From [Clostridium] aminophilum DSM 10710 (GTDB lineage Bacteria; Bacillota; Clostridia; Lachnospirales; Lachnospiraceae): DNA of 64,000 bases. Below the pieces are notes generated by a model. That model made no database searches and was not told where the DNA came from. It was given only the letters and a program-made list of their open reading frames with translations. The position numbers were made by a program, and so were the translations under genes. Shown piece by piece: positions 16,841 to 24,930 of this stretch. Where the stretch lies: assembly GCF_000711825.1 (NCBI RefSeq), contig NZ_JONJ01000016.1, forward strand, positions 17,964 to 81,963, given 5' to 3'. The first letter of the stretch is position 1, and each line of letters starts with the position of its first letter.

Positions 16841-18085
16841 TTACTCCCGAAAAAACCGGTCACCATAATATGCATATAGTGTCAGCGGTTCTCCGTTTAC
16901 ATGTTCCGTATACATATGATGCTTCAGCGTTTTCACGGCAACTCCCATCTTTTCCATATTCAACCGGAATCCGTTTTTCCGGTATTCTTCCGCAAAATCT
17001 CTGGGATCCAGCATGTGTTCCAGACCCTCCGGATATTTTTTCCTCAGACGGACTCTGCTCTCGGACTGCGGAGGAAGCCCGATGTAAGCACCGATAATTT
17101 TTGAATCTTCTTTCAGACACTCGTGAATATCCTGGATCTGACATTGTTTGTGATAGAAACCGTATTCATTTTCTCCGAAGAGCGCCAGATAAAGATCAAT
17201 GCATTGCGGAGCCAGCGGAAGTGCCTCCCCCGCATCCGCAATATACAGAATATCCAGTCCCTGAAACTGTGATTCGATATTGGATTTGTATTTTTCCAAT
17301 GTCTCTGCGTATTTGTCAACAATAATATACGTCACATCATGCGGAAGCGACGACAAAAAATTATACGTAAAGAAAAAACCGTTGATGTTCGCCTCAAAAA
17401 CTGTTTTTCCACGCAGGTCCATTTTTTCAATCTTTTCTCTCATATAATCAGTGCATCGGAGAGCCGCTGTATTAAACTCCGATCCCGTATCATGATACAG
17501 TTTTCTCTCCAGATCCGGCATATCATGTGCACCGGTATACACGTTTCCGGTCCGGACAATGCCATTTCGAATCTCTGCACAATAACCGCATTCGCACGTC
17601 AGCGCACCGGCAATGATATATCTGGACGCGATATGCGCATCTTCAATATTCAGCTGTTTTCGGCATTTCGGGCAGTACAGCATTTCGACACAGCGCAGCG
17701 GAACGCCGCTGATTCCCTTGCTGGTACTGTTCTTTCGGATCGTAATTTCGCGTATTTCCTCATTGATCTGCGCAATGCTTTTGTCCAACTGTTCCCGCAG
17801 CATCGCGATCTCATTTTTCTTTCGCACCAGCAGTTCCAGACACTGGTTCAGCGTTGCCGGATCTGTCATACTGGCCATCCGGCGCAAAAACATGAAATTG
17901 TTGATTTCTTCCAGACTGAACTTCATTCCCTTCAACTTCATGATGAAATCCAGATCTTCCTGATCTTTCTGTGAAAAATCCATGCGGCTTCCCTGCACCT
18001 TTGGCGCAAGAAGTCCGTTTTTTACATAAAAACGAACCGTATCTCTCGAGATATCGTATAATTCACAAAATGCACCTATCTTCAT
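16841..18085 (-). CDS. MerR-family regulator fused to a zinc ribbon and a methyltransferase-like domain
   Basis: 414 residues. An N-terminal MerR helix-turn-helix (KIGAFCELYDISRDTVRFYVKNGLL) is followed by a coiled-coil dimerisation segment (residues ~75-125), a zinc ribbon (CPKC at ~143-146 and CECGYC at ~174-179) and a Rossmann-like domain of the class I methyltransferase type (~220-410). The SAM-binding motif I reads VFEANINGF rather than a GxGxG form, so catalysis is doubtful and the domain may sense a ligand. The ribbon-plus-methyltransferase order resembles RlmA-like enzymes. ATG 18085 has GGGAGGATCGG upstream. It follows eutH by 42 bases and probably controls it. Confidence 0.85.
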   Translation of the reverse strand: MKIGAFCELYDISRDTVRFYVKNGLLAPKVQGSRMDFSQKDQEDLDFIMKLKGMKFSLEEINNFMFLRRMASMTDPATLNQCLELLVRKKNEIAMLREQLDKSIAQINEEIREITIRKNSTSKGISGVPLRCVEMLYCPKCRKQLNIEDAHIASRYIIAGALTCECGYCAEIRNGIVRTGNVYTGAHDMPDLERKLYHDTGSEFNTAALRCTDYMREKIEKMDLRGKTVFEANINGFFFTYNFLSSLPHDVTYIIVDKYAETLEKYKSNIESQFQGLDILYIADAGEALPLAPQCIDLYLALFGENEYGFYHKQCQIQDIHECLKEDSKIIGAYIGLPPQSESRVRLRKKYPEGLEHMLDPRDFAEEYRKNGFRLNMEKMGVAVKTLKHHMYTEHVNGEPLTLYAYYGDRFFRE

Positions 18086-18104
18086 TGCCGATCCTCCCGT
18101 CCTC

Positions 18105-18129
18105 ATTATACCGATTTTCCATCGAAATC
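18105..18129 (-). promoter_or_regulatory. Possible internal promoter for the MerR gene
   Basis: TATAAT (18105-18110, minus strand) lies 20 bases before the MerR start, and a dyad GATTT-N7-AAATC (18113-18129) lies just upstream, overlapping the eutH stop codon. No good -35 is visible, so this is tentative. Confidence 0.35.
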
Positions 18130-19276
18130 ACCGAATATTTGCACTTTCGTTTAAGCGCGCTTTCCCCGGAATGCCTGCGGTCCTCTCCTTATCCCGCAAA
18201 CAGGCGGAAGAGTGACATCCCACCGCTGCGGCAATCGCCATACCGGTTATTCCCGCCGCAAATTTTCCGGCAATCATCGGCATAACGCCCTGCGGATACA
18301 CTGCTGAAATGTATCCCAGATGATCTCCCAGCAGAGTTTCCGCCGGCGTCAGAAATGCCAGCATCATGACAATTCCGCGATCATTCATATGCTGCAATCG
18401 TTCAAACGCGGGGATCGGATTGGCCATACCGGATATCATTCCGATCACCGCATCTTCATCGACGCGCAAAACCTGCGCCGCTCCCGAAAAAACGGCTGAA
18501 AACGATTTCCGGAGAAAATGTACCAGGGGATAGGCCCCGGAGAGAGTCAAACCGATCTCACAGATGAGCCCGATCTGTTCCCTCAGCGGACTCATCCCGG
18601 GCAGGATCGTAATCCCGGACTGTTGCTCCAGAATACCGAACACCAGCCATAAAATACCAAGCCCGGACAGGATGCGGGAAAAGGCAAGAAATGACGCAAT
18701 GGTCTTCTGCGGTCTCAGGGATAACATTACCGTCAGCAGCGCAGCGGCCACCAGAACGGGAACACTTCCGCGAATCACCTTCTCCAGTGGAAGATTGCCG
18801 ACCAGTCCTCCCACAAGTATGCTGACCGGTGAACAGATTATCCCGATCAGAATCCCCTTCAGGGCTATGTCACGCTTCTCAGGCGGGCAGTATCCGATTC
18901 CCACCGGGATCGTAAAAGAAATTGCCGTTCCCATCGTCGCCGCAAGAAGGACGCCGGAAATCATGCGATAATCCGGATCCCGGGTCATTTCGCGCGCAAT
19001 CGAAAAACCTCCCATATCAATTGCGAGCATCATCCCGGAAAACACCGACGAATCCGATCCGATCATTCGAAACACGCCCTCAAGTGCGGGACCGATGTTT
19101 TTTCCGATCAGCGGCGCAGCGCACATGATTCCGGCCATCATCAGAATCAGATCCCCGGTTGTCCGAATCCCTTTTTCAAATTCCGTTCCATATCCGTATC
19201 TGCCATCAAAAAGGATCTTATCCGCCGCGCCGATCATCATAAACAGCATCATAATTCCAACCACAATCCCGCTCAT
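18128..19276 (-). CDS. eutH: Ethanolamine transporter EutH
   Basis: 382 residues and about ten membrane helices, matching the EutH family over its length (IDMGGFSIAREM near residue 88, GMANPIPAFERLQHM near 278, TPAETLLGDHLGYIS near 313). EutH brings ethanolamine across the membrane; uptake matters when external levels are low. ATG 19276 has GGAGGAAAACA upstream; the longer frame to 19327 would cross the promoter. No ammonia-lyase or microcompartment genes lie in the window, so this is a stand-alone eutH paired with a MerR-type regulator. Confidence 0.88.
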   Translation of the reverse strand: MSGIVVGIMMLFMMIGAADKILFDGRYGYGTEFEKGIRTTGDLILMMAGIMCAAPLIGKNIGPALEGVFRMIGSDSSVFSGMMLAIDMGGFSIAREMTRDPDYRMISGVLLAATMGTAISFTIPVGIGYCPPEKRDIALKGILIGIICSPVSILVGGLVGNLPLEKVIRGSVPVLVAAALLTVMLSLRPQKTIASFLAFSRILSGLGILWLVFGILEQQSGITILPGMSPLREQIGLICEIGLTLSGAYPLVHFLRKSFSAVFSGAAQVLRVDEDAVIGMISGMANPIPAFERLQHMNDRGIVMMLAFLTPAETLLGDHLGYISAVYPQGVMPMIAGKFAAGITGMAIAAAVGCHSSACLRDKERTAGIPGKARLNESANIR

Positions 19277-19315
19277 TGTTTTCCTCCAGGTCCATTTTTC
19301 AGCACTATAAGCCGG

Positions 19316-19346
19316 ATTGTAAAACATGGAGTTAACTCTACGTCAA
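19316..19346 (-). promoter_or_regulatory. MerR-type promoter of eutH
   Basis: Minus strand: -35 TTGACG (19341-19346) and -10 TACAAT (19316-19321) separated by 19 bases instead of 17. The palindrome GAGTTAACTC (19329-19338) is in the spacer. Over-long spacers with a central dyad are the hallmark of promoters that MerR proteins activate by DNA untwisting, and the operon encodes such a protein. Confidence 0.82.
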
Positions 19347-19585
19347 CCGAAACCGTTTTTTCCGGTCCGGATCCTGCTTTTTCAGTGAAATGCGGATCAT
19401 TTTCCTTCTCAGAAACTTTTCAAATACAATATTCTTCCGCTCCCATCCGGCCATGCCCAGCAAAGGTATTGTGGATGTTTTCCACGCGCCGGATATGAAT
19501 CAGACCTCACAATTCTCCCGATCTATGTTAGAATATAATCACGCATTTGGGGGTTAAACAAATACTGAAAAAGGAGCCTTTCACC

Positions 19586-20110
19586 ATGTCTGAACAAAAG
19601 CGGGGTTTTACTCTTGCAGAGCTTTTGATTGTTGTCGCTGTCATCGCAGTCCTTGTCGCGGTCAGTATTCCGATTTTTTCTTCTCAATTGGAAAAATCCC
19701 GCCGTGCGGTTGACTTAAGCAACATGAAAGTTATCTCCGATGGCTTATCTGTCGCATATCTGAGCAATGACCTGACTTTTCCGAAAAACTACATTTCCGT
19801 TACGGTCTTCTCGGATGAAAAAACCGAAGGAGATGCAGCGAAGTCAACGGTAGTCTTTATCGACGGTCAGGGTGTCAGCACTGCCATGGAAGAAAAACTG
19901 AATTCACAGTTTGGGCTCAAACTTGACCAGATGAAAATCCACAGCACAAAGGCAATCTGGAAAAACGGATATACGGTTGTGATTGACAAGCAGGGAAATC
20001 TCTCCTACAGTTACGTCAAATCCAATCAGGGGTATTCTGATGTATGGAGTTTCTGGGACACCCGTTATCACGGCTTCAGTCCCATCAATGACCAGAACCG
20101 GGATTATTGA
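19586..20110 (+). CDS. Orphan type IV pilin-like protein
   Basis: 174 residues. A short basic leader ends in KRG, followed by the prepilin peptidase site G/FTLAELLIVVAVIAVLVAVS, the hydrophobic N-terminal helix of type IV pilins and type II pseudopilins. The Glu at mature position 5 is present. The C-terminal domain (residues ~50-174) is not recognised. AAGGAG precedes the ATG. A TATAAT box stands at 19534-19539, but no clear -35 is seen. No assembly ATPase, platform protein or prepilin peptidase gene is in the window, so the machinery must be elsewhere or missing. Confidence 0.88.
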   Translation: MSEQKRGFTLAELLIVVAVIAVLVAVSIPIFSSQLEKSRRAVDLSNMKVISDGLSVAYLSNDLTFPKNYISVTVFSDEKTEGDAAKSTVVFIDGQGVSTAMEEKLNSQFGLKLDQMKIHSTKAIWKNGYTVVIDKQGNLSYSYVKSNQGYSDVWSFWDTRYHGFSPINDQNRDY

Positions 20111-20149
20111 TCATCTTCGTACAATGAGCGAAACACATTTCGCAAAGCC

Positions 20150-20232
20150 CTTTCCCTTCAACGGCATGCACATCCTCGCGGAGCGTTTTCTGTCATAGGA
20201 AAAGTCGGAGAAATCTCCCATGACGGAAAAAC
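20150..20232 (-). repeat. Post-terminator repeat, copy B
   Basis: On the minus strand it follows the terminator at 20233-20268 and reads CGTCATGGGAGA, loop, TTTTCCTATGACAG, AAAACGCTCCGCGAGGATG, GCAAAGCC-like end mirrored on the other strand. The hairpin is partly intact. Confidence 0.75.
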
Positions 20233-20268
20233 GGGCGGCCGCACCGACTTATGTCAGCGCAGCCGCCC
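20233..20268 (-). terminator. Terminator of the lipoprotein gene
   Basis: GGGCGGC/GCCGCCC stem with added inner pairs; minus-strand tail GTTTTTCC. Confidence 0.78.
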
Positions 20269-20274
20269 CATGTT

Positions 20275-21069
20275 TCATCCGTCTAAATTGCTGTAAAAGC
20301 TGTCGATATTCTCCTCCGGCAGTTTCACCGGATCCCATCCGTAATCCTGATATTGCGTAATGCCCAGTCCGTTCGCCGCAACATAGTTGGCGATGATCTG
20401 TGCGCGCGTTTTTTCCGCCTCCTTCTCATCCCGGCTGATATACGCATCATAGTGAGATCCAAAAATCTTCTTCGCGCTCGGGGTAAAACCGGAACCGTCT
20501 TCCACCCGGTCAAATCCGGTCACCTCATAACCGCTGTCCGTCGATTTGATATGAATGCATCCCGGAAACGAACCGCCGGATTCGGTCTTCAGTGTGTCGC
20601 CGTCCAGAGAGTAATTGTAAAACTGGAAATCACCGTAAACCCGGATATCTTCTTTATTGCTCTCATCCTCATAGATTATGACCGGACAGGGGATTCCGAC
20701 ATCGGCAGCATCGAAATACTGTCCCAGTTCTTTCGCCATATAATCATACAAAACCGTGTAATACAGTTCCGGTCCCGGATATTCATAGGCCGGAAGTGCC
20801 GATTTTGTATTGTTTTTTTCTTTTGAGGATGCTTCGCCTGAGACGGCATGGCCGGAATCGTTCTCTTTTGAAATCGCTTCTGACGCCTTCGTCTCCTCTG
20901 TATCTATACTTTCTTCCTTTGCTGCCGAACTGCTCTCTTCCATCCGATTCTCCGCCGTACTCACGGACGAAGCGCCATCCGAAGCCTTCTTTGCGGAACC
21001 GCATCCGTTCATCAAAACGACTGCTCCGGCCGCCATCAGCACTGCTGCTATGTATCTGTATCCTCTCAT
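20275..21069 (-). CDS. Predicted lipoprotein of unknown function
   Basis: 264 residues. A signal peptide ends in the lipobox MNGC (Cys at residue 23), so it should be anchored outside the membrane. Residues ~28-90 are a low-complexity Ser/Glu/Lys/Ala linker. The C-terminal ~165 residues (from PAYEYPGPELYYTVLYDYMA) appear globular, contain a conserved-looking EDESNKEDIRVYGDFQFYNY strand region and are found in Firmicute lipoproteins without assigned function. I do not recognise a catalytic motif. It is a single-gene unit with its own terminator. Confidence 0.8.
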   Translation of the reverse strand: MRGYRYIAAVLMAAGAVVLMNGCGSAKKASDGASSVSTAENRMEESSSAAKEESIDTEETKASEAISKENDSGHAVSGEASSKEKNNTKSALPAYEYPGPELYYTVLYDYMAKELGQYFDAADVGIPCPVIIYEDESNKEDIRVYGDFQFYNYSLDGDTLKTESGGSFPGCIHIKSTDSGYEVTGFDRVEDGSGFTPSAKKIFGSHYDAYISRDEKEAEKTRAQIIANYVAANGLGITQYQDYGWDPVKLPEENIDSFYSNLDG

Positions 21070-21199
21070 CTCATTTCCCCATGTTTCTTCCTGCGCCTGT
21101 ATATCATTTCAGTTACATTTTTTATTATACCCAAAACGAAACTAAATTTATGTCATTTTCCTGACTTGTTTTATTACAAATCATGTTACAATTACAGAA

Positions 21200-21240
21200 A
21201 ACAAAGTCCGCAGGAGGCTTTTCACCTCCGAAAATATCCC
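21200..21240 (-). repeat. Post-terminator repeat, partial copy C
   Basis: Only the distal end is kept: minus strand CTGCGGACTTTGTTTTCT preceded by a small GGAGG/CCTCC hairpin. There is no leftward gene ending beside it, unlike the other copies. Confidence 0.55.
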
Positions 21241-21331
21241 GGCGTTTTCCTGCAACCAAAACCGCACAAAAACCATGTCAAAACCGGAAACATTGAGTCT
21301 TTAAAGTCGTACTTTATAAGGAGGTATCACC

Positions 21332-21709
21332 TTGAAAATTACAACTTTCAACCCGCTCATCGTTACCAGAGACGCGCCATCGGCAATCGCTTTATTTGAG
21401 GAATTGGGCTTTCAGCGCCGTCACACCAAAGAAGGCATCAGCATGAACAATGTCACAGATGTTCGCATGAAGGATGCCAACGGTTTCCATGTGGACATCG
21501 CCGAGGGAAACGGTGAATGGACAATGATCCGGATCAATGTCGATAATCTGGAAGAGGCCATCACTTTTCTCGAAGCCCGCGGTTTCCACAAAGCAAGACA
21601 TGAGGCTGCCAACAAGACGGTGGACACCGGCTCCTCCCGGTTCAATATCATGGTTTCGCCTTCCGGAACCATCTTTGCAGTTTCACAGCATACGAAAGAG
21701 AATGACTGA
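21332..21709 (+). CDS. VOC (glyoxalase/bleomycin-resistance fold) protein
   Basis: 125 residues, one VOC unit with two beta-alpha-beta modules (FNPLIVTRDAPSAIALFEELGF, then INVDNLEEAITFLEARGF and MVSPSGTIFAVSQH). Some metal-ligand positions of true glyoxalases are not evident, so catalysis is unproven. It starts with TTG at 21332, chosen because AGGAGG lies seven bases upstream and no ATG fits. It is a single-gene unit ending at a strong terminator. Confidence 0.85.
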   Translation: MKITTFNPLIVTRDAPSAIALFEELGFQRRHTKEGISMNNVTDVRMKDANGFHVDIAEGNGEWTMIRINVDNLEEAITFLEARGFHKARHEAANKTVDTGSSRFNIMVSPSGTIFAVSQHTKEND

Positions 21710-21728
21710 TCTATAAGAATATAATCGT

Positions 21729-21769
21729 AGCGCCGCGCACCGGATGAAACCCAACCGGTGTGCGGCGCT
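21729..21769 (+). terminator. Strong terminator between vocal VOC gene and hsp20
   Basis: 15-base arms AGCGCCGCGCACCGG/CCGGTGTGCGGCGCT with one G-T pair and an 11-base loop; T-rich tail ATTGTGTTTAT. It may serve both convergent genes. Confidence 0.8.
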
Positions 21770-21828
21770 ATTGTGTTTATCTGTTTTTTCTGCTGTCAGA
21801 ATAATACTTCCAAGATCTTTTGAAAAAC

Positions 21829-22275
21829 TCACTTGATCTCCAGATATTTGTTCTGTGCGGCAATCTGCTTCGGCTCCTCCTTCGGCATGGTCAGATGCAA
21901 TACACCGTCCCTAAATTCCGCATTGATATCTTCTTTCCGAACCTGGCTGCCGACATAAAAGCTCCGGGACATTGCCCCGACATAACGCTCTCTTCGGATA
22001 TATTTCTTATCCTCGTCTTTTTCTTCCTTGTCCAGAGACTTATCCGTGGATATCGTCAGATAACCGTTTTCCAGAGACGCGTGAACATCCTCTTTCTTAA
22101 ATCCCGGAAGATCAATCGCGATCTCGTAGTTTCCGTCTTTTTCCTGAACGTCGGTCTTCATAAGATTGCGGGCGTGCTTTCCATACAAAGTCTGATCCAC
22201 ATCCGGCATCTTCGGCATACGGAAATCGAACCAGTCATCAAATAAGCTGTCTTCAAAAATACTAGGCATTAACAT
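21829..22275 (-). CDS. Small heat-shock protein Hsp20
   Basis: 148 residues with an alpha-crystallin domain (about 38-148): YEIAIDLPGFKKEDVHASLENGYLTIS, RERYVGAMSRSFYVG and EFRDGVLHLTMPK. The final I-x-I type tail is replaced by YLEIK. It holds unfolded proteins for refolding in the cytosol. The promoter ahead carries a CIRCE element, so HrcA should repress it. It is the only HrcA-type target visible here. Confidence 0.93.
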   Translation of the reverse strand: MLMPSIFEDSLFDDWFDFRMPKMPDVDQTLYGKHARNLMKTDVQEKDGNYEIAIDLPGFKKEDVHASLENGYLTISTDKSLDKEEKDEDKKYIRRERYVGAMSRSFYVGSQVRKEDINAEFRDGVLHLTMPKEEPKQIAAQNKYLEIK

Positions 22276-22411
22276 ACATCATTCCTCCATTCTGTACGGT
22301 CAAAAACATTTCCTGACTTCCTGTATTTTCGGACAAAGGGGAGATCGGATCGGTACACCCATTCTCATCGTTTCCGGATGTCTGTTCTCTCTTTCCTTTG
22401 TTCAATTATGG

Positions 22412-22453
22412 TATAGCACTTTTGTTAGCACTCGTCAATAGTGAGTGCTGATA
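22412..22453 (-). promoter_or_regulatory. hsp20 promoter with CIRCE (HrcA) operator
   Basis: CIRCE at 22427-22453: TTAGCACTC, nine bases, GAGTGCTGA, one base off the TTAGCACTC-N9-GAGTGCTAA consensus. Minus-strand -35 TTGACG (22435-22440) lies inside it and -10 TATACC (22412-22417) is 17 bases away, so HrcA would block polymerase. The rest of the 22276-22587 gap shows nothing else. Confidence 0.92.
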
Positions 22454-22587
22454 TTTTTTTTCTATTCCGTCAACATGAACTCTATTAAACGTATTTCTCA
22501 GGTCCGAATAGCCACATAGCTTCACTCCGGTTCGTTTACCTACAATTCCTAATCCGACGAATCCTAATAAAAATCTTTCTCCAATAT

Positions 22588-22932
22588 TTACAACTTATTG
22601 AATGATTCACATACCCAACATGGCTCTGTTCCTGTTTTAATCCATTCAGGTTTTTCCAAAAAAACATTGCTATCTTTTTGCTTCTGTCTGTATCCATATA
22701 CACGTTTATACTTCTCGTATTGTTTAATTGGATCTCTCTTGATTATATATCGCCAATCTGTTTTAACACTGCGCACTATCATCATTCGCGGCGAATAGTT
22801 TTTCCACAATTCCGGAATACTTTTTCCACTCGATGATGGCTTTATTATATCCAGTTTTCGCAAGTTCCGACTTGAATCTAGATAAACAATATGTATAACT
22901 CCGATTTCTTGAATTTCATAAAACTCAATCAT
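22588..22932 (-). CDS. Hypothetical protein in an AT-rich stretch
   Basis: 114 residues with no family I recognise. Visible features are an acidic N-terminal strand region (IEFYEIQEIGVIHIVYLD), a basic middle (IIKRDPIKQYEKYKRVYGYRQ) and a C-terminal CWVC pair that could bind a metal. No clear ribosome site precedes ATG 22932. The base composition is visibly more AT-rich than the neighbours, as is the region up to the toxin-antitoxin pair. It may be a real acquired gene or a chance frame. Confidence 0.4.
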   Translation of the reverse strand: MIEFYEIQEIGVIHIVYLDSSRNLRKLDIIKPSSSGKSIPELWKNYSPRMMIVRSVKTDWRYIIKRDPIKQYEKYKRVYGYRQKQKDSNVFLEKPEWIKTGTEPCWVCESFNKL

Positions 22933-23089
22933 TTTGTAGACATCCGAATTCAGGAAATCCTGATAACGAGCCGAACATAAAATGTTGAATTTTTCCGTTC
23001 GGATATAGAATTTTAAAAATTCCTTTCGAATTTTATCCGCTTACCGCTCAGAGAAGTAATGATTTTTCATTACAATATAAAGAAAATCA

Positions 23090-23117
23090 TTGATTCCTAA
23101 TGAACTATACATATAAT
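23090..23117 (+). promoter_or_regulatory. Promoter of the toxin-antitoxin pair
   Basis: -35 TTGATT (23090-23095), 16-base spacer, -10 TATAAT (23112-23117). The leader is about 45 bases. A small TAATGA/TCATTA dyad lies upstream at about 23058-23072. Confidence 0.6.
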
Positions 23118-23166
23118 AGAATTATAAGCTATTTCAAAAGGTCTTAGATAAACGGAGGTTAATCAT

Positions 23167-23436
23167 ATGTCCAACGCTGTAAATATCAATTTCCGAATGG
23201 ATGCTGAACTGAAGAAAAGCATGGAGAAGCTCTGCGATGAACTGGGCATGTCCATGACCACTGCATTTACCATTTTCGCAAAAAAAATGACCCGAGAACA
23301 TCGCATCCCGTTTGAAGTCTCGGCAGATCCTTTCTATTCAGAAAGCAATATGAAATACCTGAACACCATCGTGAATGACATCAAAACCGGTAAGGCTCAT
23401 TTCGCAGAGCACGAACTTCTGGAGGACGATGACTAA
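23167..23436 (+). CDS. RelB/DinJ-family antitoxin
   Basis: 89 residues with an N-terminal ribbon-helix-helix (AVNINFRMDAELKKSMEKLCDELGMSMTTAFTIFAKKM) that should bind its own promoter, and a C-terminal acidic tail to neutralise the toxin. AGGAGG-type site GGAGG precedes the ATG. Its stop overlaps the toxin start (TAATG). DinJ-type antitoxins normally pair with YafQ, but the toxin here is YoeB-like; mixed pairs of this kind are common in Firmicutes. Confidence 0.92.
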   Translation: MSNAVNINFRMDAELKKSMEKLCDELGMSMTTAFTIFAKKMTREHRIPFEVSADPFYSESNMKYLNTIVNDIKTGKAHFAEHELLEDDD

Positions 23437-23693
23437 TGGGGATACTGTGGGAAGACCGAGGATGGGAAGACTACCTTTTCTGGCAGTCTGAAGACAAGAA
23501 AATATTAAAGCGAATCAATTTGCTTATAAAAGACGCGCAGCGAACGCCTTTCACCGGGCTTGGAAAACCAGAACCATTGAAGGGAAATCTCAGCGGATAT
23601 TGGAGCAGACGGATCAATGATGCAGATCGACTTGTCTATGAGTACAAAGATGAGCAATTGCGAATCATCTCCTGTCGTGGCCACTATGAATAA
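23436..23693 (+). CDS. yoeB: YoeB/Txe-family mRNA endonuclease toxin
   Basis: 85 residues, full YoeB length. The family pattern is intact: a Trp-rich start, DKKILKRINLLIKD, GLGKPEPLKGNLSGYWSRRIND, RLVYEY and the C-terminal CRGHYE with catalytic His/Tyr. YoeB cleaves mRNA in the ribosomal A site. It follows the antitoxin gene with a one-base overlap, so both are made together. Confidence 0.95.
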   Translation: MGILWEDRGWEDYLFWQSEDKKILKRINLLIKDAQRTPFTGLGKPEPLKGNLSGYWSRRINDADRLVYEYKDEQLRIISCRGHYE

Positions 23694-23832
23694 TCAGGCT
23701 TTCCGAAACAACATTGAAAGATCCTGGATCGCTTTGATTCCCTGATCTGTTTTTTGGTTCAGTTGTGGTTCAGATGATACCAAAATACCGCATTTTTGAC
23801 GTTTTATTCTGCAATAAATCACATTTCAAAGC

Positions 23833-23876
23833 AAAAAAAACCGCCCAACCAAGCTTCATGGCTCAGTTGAACGGTT
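23833..23876 (-). terminator. Terminator of tRNA-Trp
   Basis: Sixteen-base imperfect stem (AACCG...GAGC paired with GCTTGG...CGGTT) with G-U pairs, then eight T on the minus strand. Confidence 0.82.
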
Positions 23877-23886
23877 TCACAATTTA

Positions 23887-23957
23887 CACGGGAAGAGGGA
23901 TTCGAACCCCCATCGGCGGTTTTGGAGACCGTAGCTCTACCATTGAACTATTCCCGT
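23887..23957 (-). tRNA. tRNA-Trp (anticodon CCA)
   Basis: 71 bases: acceptor ACGGGAA/TTCCCGT, D-stem GTTC/GAGC, anticodon loop CTCCAAA, T-loop TTCGAAT, discriminator G. The 3' CCA is not encoded. The top pair of the anticodon stem is an A-C mismatch. Confidence 0.95.
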
Positions 23958-23985
23958 ATTGTCGGCATTTCGTGCCGACTTGAGT

Positions 23986-24014
23986 ATATTACCACATTGA
24001 ATTGTATCTGTCAA
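23986..24014 (-). promoter_or_regulatory. tRNA-Trp promoter
   Basis: -35 TTGACA (24009-24014), 17-base spacer, -10 TAATAT (23986-23991). A GTCGGCA/TGCCGAC hairpin (23961-23979) lies just before the mature 5' end and is probably part of processing. Confidence 0.78.
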
Positions 24015-24102
24015 ATCTTTTTTCCGTATAATTCAGAAATTTATTTCAAACGCTCGTGCAGTCCTCATGTCATGATTCCTTTTGCAGCATCATCGCCGAA
24101 GA

Positions 24103-24927
24103 TCATTTGTCACCCTGCGCACGTCTTCCGATCATCTGCCCCATACGGACCGGAATCTCCCGTCCGCCGGCCGTCTGCTCAAAAACGCGGGGACTGATGC
24201 GGGCTTTGCCCCTCTCCAGAAGAAGAATAATCGTGGAACCGCCGTAAAGGAACCGTCCCTTCTGCTCTCCGCGGGTCACCGGACCATATTCCTTATAATT
24301 CTGGATCTTCCCCACCAGCATTGCACCGACTTCCATCTGGATCATGGATCCAAAATTCGGCGACTCAATCAACGTGTATTCACGGCAGTTCTCGGTAAAT
24401 ACCGGAAACTCCCGAAGAGCAATCGGCTGAACCGTATGAAGAATGCCCGGAAGAAAGATGTTCCTCCCCTTCACGCCGCTGTCGGCATAACAATATCGAT
24501 GATAATGCGTAACACAGAGCCGAAACACCAGACAGGTTCCTCCGCGAAACCGTTTTGCCAGCTCACGGTCACGCAGGAGATCCGGAATACGATACCGGCT
24601 TTGCTTCACCGGGATCACCGTGTCATCCTTAATCTCATACGCTGACAGAAGTCCGTCGCAGGGCGCAATCAGAATGTCCGGATCCATGTCGACCGGACGC
24701 TCTCCTTCCTTTAATTCACGGGTAAAGAATTCGTTGAAATTCCGGAAATGCCGCTTCTGACAGACCGACAGATCGATATGATTCATACGGACAAACGGCG
24801 CAATCAGCGGTACCGAGAGAGGAGAATCCAGAAATATCCCGGCTGCCTGTGAAAGTTTTCTCGCCGTCAGTATTTTCAGGATACGGCGTCCCCAAACGGT
24901 GTGATAAAGAAATTCCAGTGATGTCAT
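24103..24927 (-). CDS. psd: Phosphatidylserine decarboxylase proenzyme Psd
   Basis: 274 residues. Converts phosphatidylserine to phosphatidylethanolamine at the membrane. The FNEFFTRELKEGERP motif near residue 65, THYHRYCYADSG around 141-152 and the autocleavage site GST of YGGSTIILL (about 229-231), which forms the pyruvoyl group, are all visible. It is the last gene of the radA-lipid operon, three bases after pssA, so it is coupled to its substrate-forming enzyme. Confidence 0.94.
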   Translation of the reverse strand: MTSLEFLYHTVWGRRILKILTARKLSQAAGIFLDSPLSVPLIAPFVRMNHIDLSVCQKRHFRNFNEFFTRELKEGERPVDMDPDILIAPCDGLLSAYEIKDDTVIPVKQSRYRIPDLLRDRELAKRFRGGTCLVFRLCVTHYHRYCYADSGVKGRNIFLPGILHTVQPIALREFPVFTENCREYTLIESPNFGSMIQMEVGAMLVGKIQNYKEYGPVTRGEQKGRFLYGGSTIILLLERGKARISPRVFEQTAGGREIPVRMGQMIGRRAQGDK

Positions 24928-24930
24928 TCA

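Noticed and set aside
22588..22932. Transposase or phage remnant in the AT-rich stretch
   Set aside because: No catalytic motif, terminal repeats or integrase were found, so it is kept only as a low-confidence hypothetical.
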